From Luidia sarsii (Eukaryota; Echinodermata; Asteroidea; Paxillosida; Luidiidae), in contig OX465103.1 of NCBI GenBank assembly GCA_949987565.1, forward strand, positions 6,763,384 through 6,827,383: a stretch of DNA of 64,000 bases, given 5' to 3'. Shown here in pieces: positions 13,086 through 29,750 of the stretch. A program made the position numbers and the translations under genes. Every line of letters starts with the position of its first letter. The stretch's first letter is position 1. The notes under the pieces were generated by a model. It was not told where the DNA came from. It was given only the letters and a program-made list of their open reading frames with translations, and made no database searches.

Positions 13086-14320
13086 CTCACTTGTATCTCC
13101 AATCTGCAAATCCATCCGCATACATCCCCATCCATCTATTGAATCTGCAAATCCATCTGCATCTGTCTCTTCAATCTGCAAATCCTTCCGCACCTTTATC
13201 TTCAATCTGCAAATCCGTCCGCACCTTTATCTTCAATCTACAAATCCATCCGCACCTGTTTCTGCAATCTGCAATCCGTCCGCATCCGTCTCTTCAATCT
13301 GAAAATCCATCCACACCTATTTCTTCAATCTGCAAATCAGTCCTTCCACACCTGTTAAATCTGCAAATCTGTTCGCATACATCCCCATCCATCTATTCAG
13401 TCTGCAAATTCGTCCGCATCTGTCTCGTCAATCTGCAAATCCATCCGCATCCATCTCTTCAATCTGCAAATCCACCCGCATCTGTTTCTTCAATCTACAA
13501 ATCCATCTGCATCCATCTCTTCAATCTGCAAATCCATCCACACCCGTTTCTGCAATCTGCAAATCCGTCCGCATGCATCCGTCTATGCAAATCCATATCC
13601 TTCCACACCTGTTTCTTCAATCTGCAAATCCGTTCGCACCCGTCTCTTCAATCTGCAAATCCGTTCGCATCCATCTCTTCAATCTGCAAATCCATATCCT
13701 TCCACACCTGTTTCTTCAATCTGCTAATCCGTTCGCATCCATCTCTTCAATCTGGAAATCTGTCTGCACCTTTATCTTCAATCTGCAAATCTGTCTGCAC
13801 CTTTATCTTCAATCTGCAAATTCATCCACACCTGTTTCTTCAATCTGCAAATCCATCTGAACCTGTTTCTTCAATCTGCAAATATCCGCACCCTCTATCT
13901 TCAATCTGCATGGCCATCCGCATCTGTATCCTCAATCTGCAAATCGGTCCTCACCCGTATCACCAATCTGCAAAGCCGTCCGGACCCGTATCTGCCGTCA
14001 ATCTGCAAAGCCGTCCGCACCTGTTTCTTCAATCTGCAAATCCATCTGAACCTGTTTCTTCAATCTGCAAATCCGTCCGCACCCGTATCACCAATCTGCA
14101 AAGCCGTCCGGACCCGTATCTTCAATCTGCAAAGCCGTCCGGACCCGTATCTTCAATCTGCAAAGCCGTCCGGACCCGTATCTTCAATCTGCAAAGCCGT
14201 CCGGACCCGTATCTTCAATCTGCAAAGCCATCCGGACCCGTATCTTCAATCTGCAAAGCCGTCCGCACCTGTTTCTTTAATCTGCAAATCCGTCCGCACG
14301 TGTTTCTTCAGAGTCGTCCA
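13086..14320 (+). repeat. 31-bp minisatellite, about 40 copies
   Basis: The unit runs cttcaatctgcaaatc followed by c(g/a)tccgcacctgttt. The period measures 31 bp at 13207-13238. Because 31 is 1 mod 3, the three frames rotate through the array. This gives an open frame of over 400 codons (13091-14419) that is a by-product of the repeat and not evidence of a gene. Subfamilies are visible: 'accttta' versions at the left, and nearly identical 'aaagccgtccggacccgta' versions at 14100-14240, which suggest recent local expansion. Confidence 0.9.
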
Positions 14321-14429
14321 CACCTGTCGCTACTGCTTCGATACAACGGAGCATGGAGCTACATGGAACTAAGTCATCAGTGTCCATTGTCTCTACATGA
14401 GAGAAATGAACTATCTTGAACTTTCAATA

Positions 14430-15300
14430 CTAATTTCAACAGACATAGAGATCACTATAACATTCATTGTCATAATATAATATTGCAGGCACCTAAACCC
14501 CAGTTTAGGGATGGGCTCCAGTCTTTTTAATTAAGGCTAGGGAGTAGGGACACATTGTAACAATGACTGTATGGTGCATTGTTGCATTACTTGAAATTGG
14601 GTCAAATTATAGTTGCCTTCGTACCTGGTTGTATTTCTTCTCAATTTCCTCATAAAATTCATTTTGAAAATGCCTGACGTTATACATGTATGAAATGAAT
14701 TCGCCGAGTGAAACTTGTCCCTTGAATGTAGAAAAAAGCCACCTCATGGACATGAAACATTCTTTATATGTATAAACATTTAAATTTTATTTTAAGGGAT
14801 CAACCACGCGCTCATTACATTTGGGTTGGTTGAGACAATTTTATGTAAAATCTGCTAGTCTCAAAGGATCAACCACGCGCCCGTATGGGTGGGTTGAGAC
14901 AATTTTATTTAAAATCTGCTAGTCTCAAAGGATCAACCACGCGCCCGTATGGGTGGGTTGAGACATTTTGATTTAAAATCTGCTAGTCTCAAAGGATCAA
15001 CCACGCACCCGTATGGGTGGGTTGAGACATTTTGATTTAAAATCTGCTAGTCTCAAAGGATCAACCACGCACCCGTATGGGTGGGTTGAGACATTTTGAT
15101 TTAAAATCTGCTAGTCTCAAAGGATCAACCACGCACCCGTATGGGTGGGTTGAGACATTTTGATTTAAAATCTGCTAGTCTCAAAGGATCAACCACGCAC
15201 CCGTATGGGTGGGTTGAGACATTTTGATTTAAAATCTGCTAGTCTCAAAGGATCAACCACGCACCCGTATGGGTGGGTTGATAATAATATGACCAGGTAC
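14430..15300 (+). repeat. Dispersed repeat copy B (hosts 64-bp array)
   Basis: This copy shares its leading sequence with copy A at about 9.9-10.2 kb, including 'tgtaacaatgact' then 'ggtgcattgtt', and then runs into the 64-bp array. No protein-coding frame of a mobile element is visible inside. Confidence 0.5.
14795..15290 (+). repeat. 64-bp tandem array with internal inverted repeat, eight units
   Basis: The motif tcaaccacgc begins at 14800, 14869, 14933, 14997, 15061, 15125, 15189 and 15253, so the period is exactly 64 bp from the second unit on. Each unit holds TCAACC, then CCC-GTAT-GGG, then GGTTGA, an imperfect palindrome able to form a stem-loop. The spacer (attttgatttaaaatctgct) is AT-rich. 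The inner units are almost identical, as expected from recent unequal exchange. Confidence 0.92.
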
Positions 15301-15667
15301 AAAGGTCTCCGCAATCATGATAAGACTTTTTGGGTGGGGTGGCATTTTTTAAAAGAGATATTGAGCCGTTAATTACAAAACATTAATTAAACAGACATAC
15401 AAAAATACACACCATGTTAGGGCAAGCCTGAATGATGGCATGGTACTATATCGAGCTGAACATTGGACATTGTTCACGTGACCAGCATTCTCATCAGCAC
15501 CCAATGAAGAAATCTTCACCTCGTGGATTCGATCGATTTCTTCAAGTCAAAGAAACTCCAGGATTCCCCCAAGCAAGATGGACAAGATGGAAAAGACTGA
15601 CCGCCAAAAACATGGCACAAACAAATACTAACTCCCTATTTCATAACATCCGACTGCCATAATTTTT

Positions 15668-15740
15668 TTTCAATTATTAGGGTATTAGGCTTGGGATAGG
15701 GTCGGGTAGAATTAGGGCTAGGGTTAAGGTCATAGGATTA
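15668..15740 (+). repeat. Short TTAGGG-like degenerate tract
   Basis: Contains ttagggtattagg, gggatagggtcggg and ttagggctagggtt. It resembles the GGTTAGGGTTAGG stretch in copy A near 10030, so it may be part of the same dispersed element. Confidence 0.4.
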
Positions 15741-15784
15741 ATGATTGGTCGACGACAAGCCTCAAGGCTAAAGATCAGACACCC

Positions 15785-15967
15785 AAGATTCGAGATACAA
15801 GATTCAAGATTCAAGATTCAAGATTCAAGATTCAAGATTCAAGATTCAAGATTCAAGATTCAAGATTCAAGATTCAAGATTCAAGATTCAAGATTCAAGA
15901 TTCAAGATTCAAGATTCAAGATTCAAGATTCAAGATTCAAGATTCAAGATTCAAGATTCAAGATTCA
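15785..15967 (+). repeat. Heptamer array (AAGATTC)n
   Basis: About 25 nearly perfect copies of a 7-bp unit. As 7 is 1 mod 3 the array is open in all frames and creates spurious long reading frames. A second, different heptamer array starts about 85 bp downstream. Confidence 0.95.
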
Positions 15968-16052
15968 TATTCGAAAGTGTCGATATCCAAGTAACGGGTT
16001 TCATGTTCTTAGGCTCAATCTAGATAGGCCTATTCCAGATTCCAGATTTCAT

Positions 16053-16373
16053 GATCCGAAATCTGAAATCCAAAATCCGAAATCCGAAATCCGAAATCCG
16101 AAATCCGAAATCCGAAATCCGAAATCCGAAATCCGAAATCTGAAATCCGAAATCCGAAATCCGAAATCCGAAATCCGAAATCCGAAATCCGAAATCCGAA
16201 ATCCGAAATCCGAAATCCGAAATCCGAAATCCGAAATCCGAAATCCGAAATCCGAAATCCGAAATCCGAAATCCGAAATCCGAAATCCGAAATCCGAAAT
16301 CCGAAATCCGAAATCCGAAATCCGAAATCCGAAATCCGAAATCCGAAATCCGAAATCCGAAATCCGAAATCCG
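16053..16373 (+). repeat. Heptamer array (AATCCGA)n
   Basis: About 45 copies of the 7-bp unit with very few substitutions (a 'ctgaaat' variant at 16139-16145). Open frames on both strands across this stretch come from the repeat. Confidence 0.95.
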
Positions 16374-16900
16374 ATCTTCGAAAATAGAAAGATCTCCGAT
16401 CTTCGAAAAATTGATCGCCCAAATCGCCGAAACCGAAGTTCGTTCTCCGCCCTCCAATCTCCGTCCTCCAATCTCCAACCTCCAAAATACGACTCTCCGA
16501 AATCCGATCTCCGAAATCCGATCTCCGAAATCCGATCGCCGAAATCCGATCGCCGAAATCCGATCGCCGAAATCCGATCGCCGAAATCCGATCGCCGAAA
16601 TCCGATCGCCGAAATCCGATCGCCGAAATCTGATCGCCGAAATCCGATCGCCGAAATCCGATCGCCGAAATACGATCGCCGAAATACGATCGCCGAAATC
16701 CGATCGCCGAAATACAATCTCCGAAATACGATTTCAAACCACCTAAATACCATCTCCAAAATTCGATCTTCGAAATTCGTTCTCCGAAATCCGAGACCGG
16801 ATTTTCGAAATCTGAACTTCCGAAATCCGATCTTCGAAATCCGAAACCTGATCTTCAAAATCCGATCTCCGAAATCCAAACTACTAAGTCCGATCTCCGA
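16374..16900 (+). repeat. 14-bp higher-order array (CCGATCGCCGAAAT)n grading into degenerate repeat
   Basis: The core at about 16493-16740 has a 14-bp period made of two related 7-bp halves (ccgaaat and ccgatcg). The flanks at 16374-16490 and 16740-16900 are diverged. This looks like a higher-order repeat grown from the adjacent heptamer array. Confidence 0.85.
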
Positions 16901-17099
16901 CTTCAGAACCAGCGGACCTTTACCAATTTTGTTCAGGATGTCTATCGTTTGGTAAGTTTTGTATACCTTGACCAATATAAAGATCATGAAAACATTTTTC
17001 CTACTTATTTCAACTACCTAAAATAATTGGAAACCCAAATAAATATTTATATACCGCTCTCTTGCAAATAATTTCAATGTTCTTTTTGAAGCAATAATA

Positions 17100-18545
17100 T
17101 GGAGTTTCGTGGTACCAAGATGTTTATTTTTGGTTGTGTTAAAAGACACCATGAAAAGCACCGAGATTTCAAGAAGGAAAAGAGAAAGGGAAGAAAATCG
17201 GTTGCGGACGTCGCTAGGATCCGGAAGCAGGGGGATGACGATCTACGATGCCCTGCATGTAGAGCGGTCTATTCACCAATCCTCAGGTAAAATATTAATA
17301 AGTATTAAGAAAAACATTATTTTCTTTTTGTTTACCTTTATTCTCTCTCCATTGTGCGTGATTGTGTTCTTTCACAGACTTCATCTCATAAGAAAACAAC
17401 CACTTAGTGATTTTATTGGTTTTTTAATTCTCATTTGCTAGAAGAAGATCCGGTGTTGTGTCTACATCTCAAGACGGGACTCCAAGGATGGGACTCTCCT
17501 GCTCGGATGGGGCGTCGACGTCGCCAAAGGATCCGGAAGCAGGGGGATGCTGATCTACGATGCCCTGCTTGTAGAGCGGTCCATTTAACAATCATAAGGT
17601 GAATGAACAGACCAAATATATCAATAAAACAAAACATTCAATGTTGTTTTTGTTTTAACTTTCTGTGTTAACCCTTTTTTAACGTCTTCACCATCCTATA
17701 CTGAACAAAATGACAACGAGCAAATTCCATCTATTCAGAATCGGTCAATTCTAATATTTCTTCGTTGCAGTGGATGCATCTAACAAGACGACCTCGACTT
17801 TTTGAAGACAAAAGTTAAACTTACTCTGACTGCTGTTGACGTCGCTATAGGATCCGGAAGCAGGGGGAGGCGATCTACGATGCCCTGTTTGTAGAGCGGT
17901 CCATTCTCCAATCCTCAGGTTAATGAACAGACAAAATAATATAACAAAGCATTCATTCTTTTTATACAATTTTTGTGTTTCTGTGTTTTTTAACGACTTT
18001 ATCATTCTAAAGATGAAACCGACAATGAGTAAATTCGATCAGTTGAATCAGTCAATTGTAATAATTCTTCCTTGCCGTAGATTCATCTATCAATACGACA
18101 GGATCCGCGACCAGAAAGCCGTCAATTGCTCAATTAAATGGTCGAAGGAACACTGACTATACAGACGTCGCTACGACGCTATAATAGGATCCGGAAGCAG
18201 GGGGATACTGATCTACGATGCCCTGCTTGTAGAGCGGTCCATTTAACAATCCTAAGGTTAATGAACATATAAAAATAAATAAAACAAAGCATTCAATTGT
18301 TCTTCATGATTTCAAGGGTTGTCCATATAGCTTTTAGTTTTAATGTCTTCATCATCCTACTGAACAATAAATGAGCAAATTCCATCTATTTAATAGGTCA
18401 ATTTTAACTTTTCATCGTTGCAGTGGATACATCTAACAAGAGGACCTCCACGACTCTTTGAAGACACAAGTTCAAGAAACTATGACTGCTCGGTTGACGT
18501 CGCTAGGTACCGGAAGCTGGGGGGGGGGATCTACAATGACCCTCA
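17100..18545 (+). repeat. Five-unit ~320-bp array of exon-like repeats with a hairpin core
   Basis: Five units share a core near 17215-17286, 17525-17598, 17848-17918, 18187-18256 and a decayed one at 18500-18540. The core reads ggatccggaagcaggg, then a loop with gatctacgatg, then ccctgcttgtagagcgg, so GCAGGG pairs with CCCTGC. In units 2-4 the core ends at an AG|GT donor (17598, 17918, 18256), and each unit starts after a pyrimidine-rich AG (17441, 17770, 18080, 18423). Unit 1 also ends with CAG|GTAA at 17286. The 'exons' would be about 157, 148 and 176 nt. Stops break any shared frame, so a protein is unlikely. They could be non-coding exons, an exonised satellite or small-RNA genes. Confidence 0.7.
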
Positions 18546-18577
18546 TGAGATCGTGACACCGGTAACCTTTATATCCG

Positions 18578-18585
18578 TGACGTCA
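18578..18585. promoter_or_regulatory. CRE-type palindrome TGACGTCA upstream of METAP2
   Basis: A perfect 8-bp ATF/CREB site lies 49 bp upstream of the METAP2 ATG. Its position fits a proximal promoter element. No TATA box is evident; function is inferred. Confidence 0.5.
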
Positions 18586-18633
18586 TACCTGATGCATATT
18601 CATACCTAATTATAATAAGTAATATCGAGCAAT

Positions 18634-25334
<6,701 letters not shown>

Positions 25335-25404
25335 CCCAGAGAGGCTCTGCTCGGGGCCTCAAGCTCAACCAGAAGATGGCCAACCTTGGCAGCATTTGAT
25401 CACA

Positions 25405-25815
25405 GACAAAAGAGAGAGAGAAAGAGAGAGATAGATATAAAGAGAGAGAGAGATGTGTGTAGATAGAGATAAATAGATAGAGAGAGATACAATGTAGATA
25501 GAGAGAGAAAGAGAGAGAGAGAGAGATACAGTAGATAGATAGAGAGATATCCATGTATAGAGAGATATAGAGAGGGAGAGAGATGGAGAGAGAAAGAAAT
25601 AGATAGAGAGAGAGGGAGAGAGAGGGAGGGAGAATGAAATAGATAGAAAGGGTGAGGGAGAGGGGTGAGGGAAAGAGGGAGAGAAAGAGAGAGGGAGGGA
25701 GAGAGAGAAAGATAGAAAGGGAGAGACACAGACAGAGAGAGAGAGGAGAGAAAGAAATAGAGAGAGAGGGAGGGAGAGAGAGAGAGAGAGAGAGGGAGGA
25801 AGAGAGAGAGCAATG
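25405..25815 (+). repeat. Long GA-rich purine tract just 3' of METAP2
   Basis: About 400 bp of (GA)n, GATA and GGGA variants begin ~70 bp after the METAP2 stop, so the tract probably lies in the 3' UTR. The near-complete purine/pyrimidine asymmetry could support triplex DNA. Open frames on the minus strand (Leu/Ser runs) are repeat artefacts. Confidence 0.9.
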
Positions 25816-26099
25816 GCTGTTTATTCAAACCCATCTTCCTGTCCATGAATCGGTTAGATTTGTAACTTCTCGAAAAAGGAGACTCGTCGAGGCTTTGATG
25901 CGGCAAATATATCGTTCCTTTTTGCTCATTCTGAGCACGTGCTTGTTGTTCTGACCATATGCACGATCAGTATGTCTGCTGTCATGACCGTCTAAATGTC
26001 TTTGAAAAAGAAAATTAACAAATTTGAACAAACCTCCTACCCCCATCGAAGTTGGAATTTTGTTTTGGGGGAGGGTAATAAAACAAAATTTGAATTGGT

Positions 26100-26230
26100 A
26101 CTGCAAAGATTAGTTGACTATTTGGGAAGGCCGCCATCTAAGAGCTGGATAGTTCAGATGGTAAGAGCGCTGGTACAAGATACCAGAGGTCTCGGATTTT
26201 AAGTCCCCTAGGTTTTTCGTTGCTGTTTTT
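26100..26230 (+). repeat. tRNA-derived SINE, family 1 fragment
   Basis: Contains 'tagttgactatttgggaagg' followed by the tRNA-like head ctggatagttcagatggtaa with a box-B-like 'tctcggattttaagtcccc'. Box B is decayed, so the copy is probably dead. Confidence 0.6.
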
Positions 26231-26567
26231 TTCAAAAGTGGTTCAGAAGTTCTTCAAAGAAAGTGGACTCTGTTTTTTGTTTTTTTAACCAGAATCTCAA
26301 AAGCAGAATGATCGGTCTCGCATAATTTTAATTCTGTGTTGTGCGAGATATTTTTTTCTTTTTTTGTCTCAGTTCTGTACAGAAAGTATTTTTGGTTGTA
26401 TAGCATGCTGTTAGGTGTTGTCCTGTAGGAATTCTATGCCTGATCTCACTCTATACTCCAAGCATGTTTCTTAAATTCAGACTTTCAGACTTTTTCCTTG
26501 TGATGAAAGACAACTTAATTTCACAAAATATGCCTTTATTTCGTCCAGAATATCATGCATGGTTATA

Positions 26568-26573
26568 AATAAA
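26568..26573 (+). terminator. Candidate METAP2 poly(A) signal AATAAA
   Basis: A canonical hexamer about 1.2 kb after the stop codon. Other poly(A) sites are possible; transcript ends would decide. Confidence 0.25.
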
Positions 26574-27147
26574 GTACAAAACATACGTTGATTTGGTGAG
26601 AGTAGCCGCGTGATATTATAAGATTGATTTGTGATGTTTCAATTTGAAACCACACTGACTTTTATGACATTTATTTCTGACAAAAGACATTGTGTATTAT
26701 ATTATATACCTTTATTAAGCAGTGAAATTAGGTGCCTAGTGAGTTTGGCATGGTTTTTTATTGAATAATTGCTTGTTATTTTGAAAAATCACCGATTTTC
26801 TTTTGTGAAACCTTCCTGTAATGAAAGAGGAAAGTGCGGGGGATACGACTGAATCAGGATTTGAACCCAAGACCTGTGACTTAGTATTTTAAGCAGATAC
26901 GTACGGTTCAGACATAGGTCTGAATTGATTAATTTGATTATTGAATGAAACATTAGCAACATTTTCCTCTTTACCTGATTTTGTTTAGAAAGGTTTTTTT
27001 TAAAGAAGCACCAGTATTTGGTCATTAAAAGAGTGGTCATCAGCCGTTAATCAAGACTTAAACATTGTGATCTTTATTCCTTTTTTTTGTTCTTCCGAAA
27101 TATGTTCATTTGTGCCTATGATTGTCGGTGTAATAAAACTTTCTCCC

Positions 27148-27225
27148 ACAGCTCAGTATGGCATCGGTATAGCATATAGCACTATAGAAGGTTGTGATGT
27201 TCGATCCCCATCCCTGTTGTACAAT
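27148..27225 (+). repeat. tRNA-like sequence, possible SINE head
   Basis: Box-A-like 'agctcagtatggcat' and box-B-like 'tgttcgatcccca' are about 50 bp apart. Stems do not form a complete cloverleaf by eye, so it is more likely a tRNA-derived repeat than a tRNA gene. Confidence 0.3.
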
Positions 27226-27371
27226 GCATCCCCTTCTCTGTTTATCCCAAGAGACCTATGCACCATGGTTTCTTCTGGAATTTCTTGAGTCTTAGTAACC
27301 ACTGATAATGTGGTTTGGTATATTGTGGATGTGCTATGTTGAGGTTCCATGTGTTATAGATTGGATAGTGA

Positions 27372-29626
27372 ATGAGTCTAAAGCACTGTAATAGGTATAC
27401 GTCCATAATGAAACAAGCCGCAAGTGCAATTGAAAATCAGATACACGGCTCTTTTGCACACATGATTTCCAAGCATGATTTTGACCCTCTGAGTAGGTAA
27501 GTTTTGGAAACAAACACCCGAGGTGGTCTATTCAAAGAGCAAGGCAGGTCGCCTCATAGTTTTAATGGTTTTTATGGGGTTTTTTTTGTATACAGCCAGA
27601 TGTGGGACAGCAGGTCGAAAGTAATGACTTTGGACGAAAGGACGAAAGTAATGACTTTGCTTTTGCTGTTCCAAGCCCATCTTGAAGTATTGTCTGTATT
27701 ACTATGTTTTTGATGGCTGAATAAATAAAGATTATGATAATATCATAGTGCATGGGAAACCATGCTTTGCACGTTAAAGATGAGGATTTCATGTACATGT
27801 AGCATCTACACCTTTAGCCACCCAGCCGGTCAAACGAACCTACAGGAATTGCAGAGAATCACCAGTTCCACCCGCCCAGACTAATTGAGGTAAGTGATGG
27901 CAGAGTGTTCAGAGCTCTTTTATTTTCCACTAATTTAAAGGGGTACAAATTAACAACAAATTCTGAGATGGACATCATTTTACCTTTTATCATGTTTATT
28001 GAACTGTACAATTTCGACTTGGTTTATGGAATCATTGTAACAAAAATAATATCAACTTGTATTGGGGCGATCAAGTTAAATGAGAAGACTGGTGACGTGT
28101 GAACCTTATCACTTGTTTTATTTATATATAATGGATTTTATACAATCTGCTATCAGTCAGAACAAAAAACGTCAACCTTGTGCACCATTTCCTACCACAC
28201 TGGAAAATATGGAAGGTGGCCAATTGAATATGGAAGCACCCAGTGCTTTATGATCTATAGTACATGTACATGGCCCTTACTTCCAAAGGACCTGGCTATT
28301 TACAAGTTAAGACATTAATTACACCATTTTGAATGTCAATAATCGGAGCGGCCTGACGTTTTGATCCTCACAGGACCTTCCTCAAAGGCCGAATGACAGA
28401 CAGAAATTTGACTTGACGGAGGAAATCTACCGGTCACTCAGCAAGCGCCTCCATTCTACAGGCCTGGGCCAAGGTAATGGAACAACCATGTGGGTTTCAC
28501 AGAAATCTGATCCGTATGCGATTGTACTTGACTTTATCTGTAAAATCAACCATCTGGACAAACGTGATTATTGCAAGAGGAATCACTATTCAGCCAAAGT
28601 CACGCATAGCTCCCAACCTATCTGAAAGGAAATTAGGAATACTTCTGCTAAAAAAAGAGGAATCACAGAGCAAACTACATAGGAATACATGTGTATTTCC
28701 AAGCCAAATATCGGAATTTGCTGTCAAAGAGCTTGTAAAAAGTGATACATTTTTACTAAAAAAAAGAGAGGAATGAATCCTTCAAAATAGGAATGGTTGG
28801 CAGCTGTGCAAGGTGTATGGGAAATTAAATTATTTTGAAATGGGTCTAGAGTTCAAAATCATCTAGATAAATAGAGCTTAATTAAACCTTGGTGTATTTA
28901 TGTTTCAATTATGAGAGTAATTTGAGAATATAAAGGGAAATATGGAAGTCAAATACCGTGTGACTGGAAGGATAACTTAGTCTGAGAGTCAACTTTTGTA
29001 CAATGCAAATCACACATTTGCAGGGACTGACAAAAAACAATGTTTTGTACAAAATAATGAGGCTTGAATACAAAAAGTGAGGTATTTAAACGGAATGAAC
29101 CAGGATGAGAAAAAAAGGGTATTTGTTTGTTTTCATATGAAAGTTTTCTTGAAAGTAAAAAAGAATAAACAATAATTTCTAGACTTTTTTGAAGAAAATA
29201 TATAAAATTAACGCACACTGTGGCCATATCCGAATTTCAACAACTTCACATTATTGTCTTTTGTATTTGTGACTTCCAAAGCAGACATAAACTGGAGAGA
29301 GAACTTGAAAGTCATTCACTATCTTCCGCATCCTTGTTTAATTCTTTTTTACACATTTTTACACAAAGGAAAAGAAATTATCTTCAACATATATATGTAT
29401 ATACAATAGTAAGTGAAGTGTTAGCCCACCACACATGACGTGGAGCTGTAAAAAAGTAACCCCCGATTTTTCCATTGAATTGACACTGGCCGATCAACCC
29501 TAACACTCCACGAGGCTACAAAATGAAGTGTTCGGGCTATGGTATCCAGTTCCAGGGAAGTCTCAACTGAAAATCGGGGCAAGAAGCTTTGCAACGAGAT
29601 CAACTCCACAAAACGTCCGTCCGTAA
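27372..29626 (+). CDS. Candidate small four-exon gene between METAP2 and IQUB
   Basis: Exons 27372-27496, 27826-27889, 28404-28473 and 29550-29626 (TAA 29624-29626) join in one frame to about 111 aa. An in-frame stop lies just before the first ATG; a second ATG is at 27408. Donors at 27496 and 27889 are strong GTAAGT, and the third is GTAATG. The acceptor at 28404 is weak and sits near dispersed repeat sequence. The predicted peptide has no low-complexity bias; segments such as AENHQFHPPRLIE and KFDLTEEIYRSLSKRLHSTG look like conserved protein, but I cannot name a family. The last exon is the least certain because GTAAGT overlaps its stop, so it may continue. It would be convergent with IQUB. 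Confidence 0.35.
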
Positions 29627-29750
29627 GTAAAGACAACGAAAGATGGCCGTTATATATGACGAATAGACTCCAGTCAAGTTGTGGTGGATCCCACTGCTAT
29701 CTTTGTGAACTCGACTGGGTGGATATGTAAAGGAGCGCTCAGCCACCTCC

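Noticed and set aside
13091..14419. 442-codon open frame as a protein gene
   Set aside because: It coincides exactly with the 31-bp minisatellite; open in all frames because the unit lacks stops and its length is 1 mod 3.
14795..15290. CRISPR array (regular repeats with hairpins)
   Set aside because: Spacers are the same in every unit, the genome is plainly eukaryotic, and no cas genes are present; this is a tandem satellite.
15741..16987. Long open frames on both strands over the heptamer arrays
   Set aside because: They encode only KSEIRNP/ISDFGFR-type repeats produced by 7- and 14-bp units.
17109..17441. Protein with a CPAC zinc-knuckle from the exon-like units
   Set aside because: The CPACRAV reading is kept in one unit frame only; joining units at their splice-like ends runs into stops.
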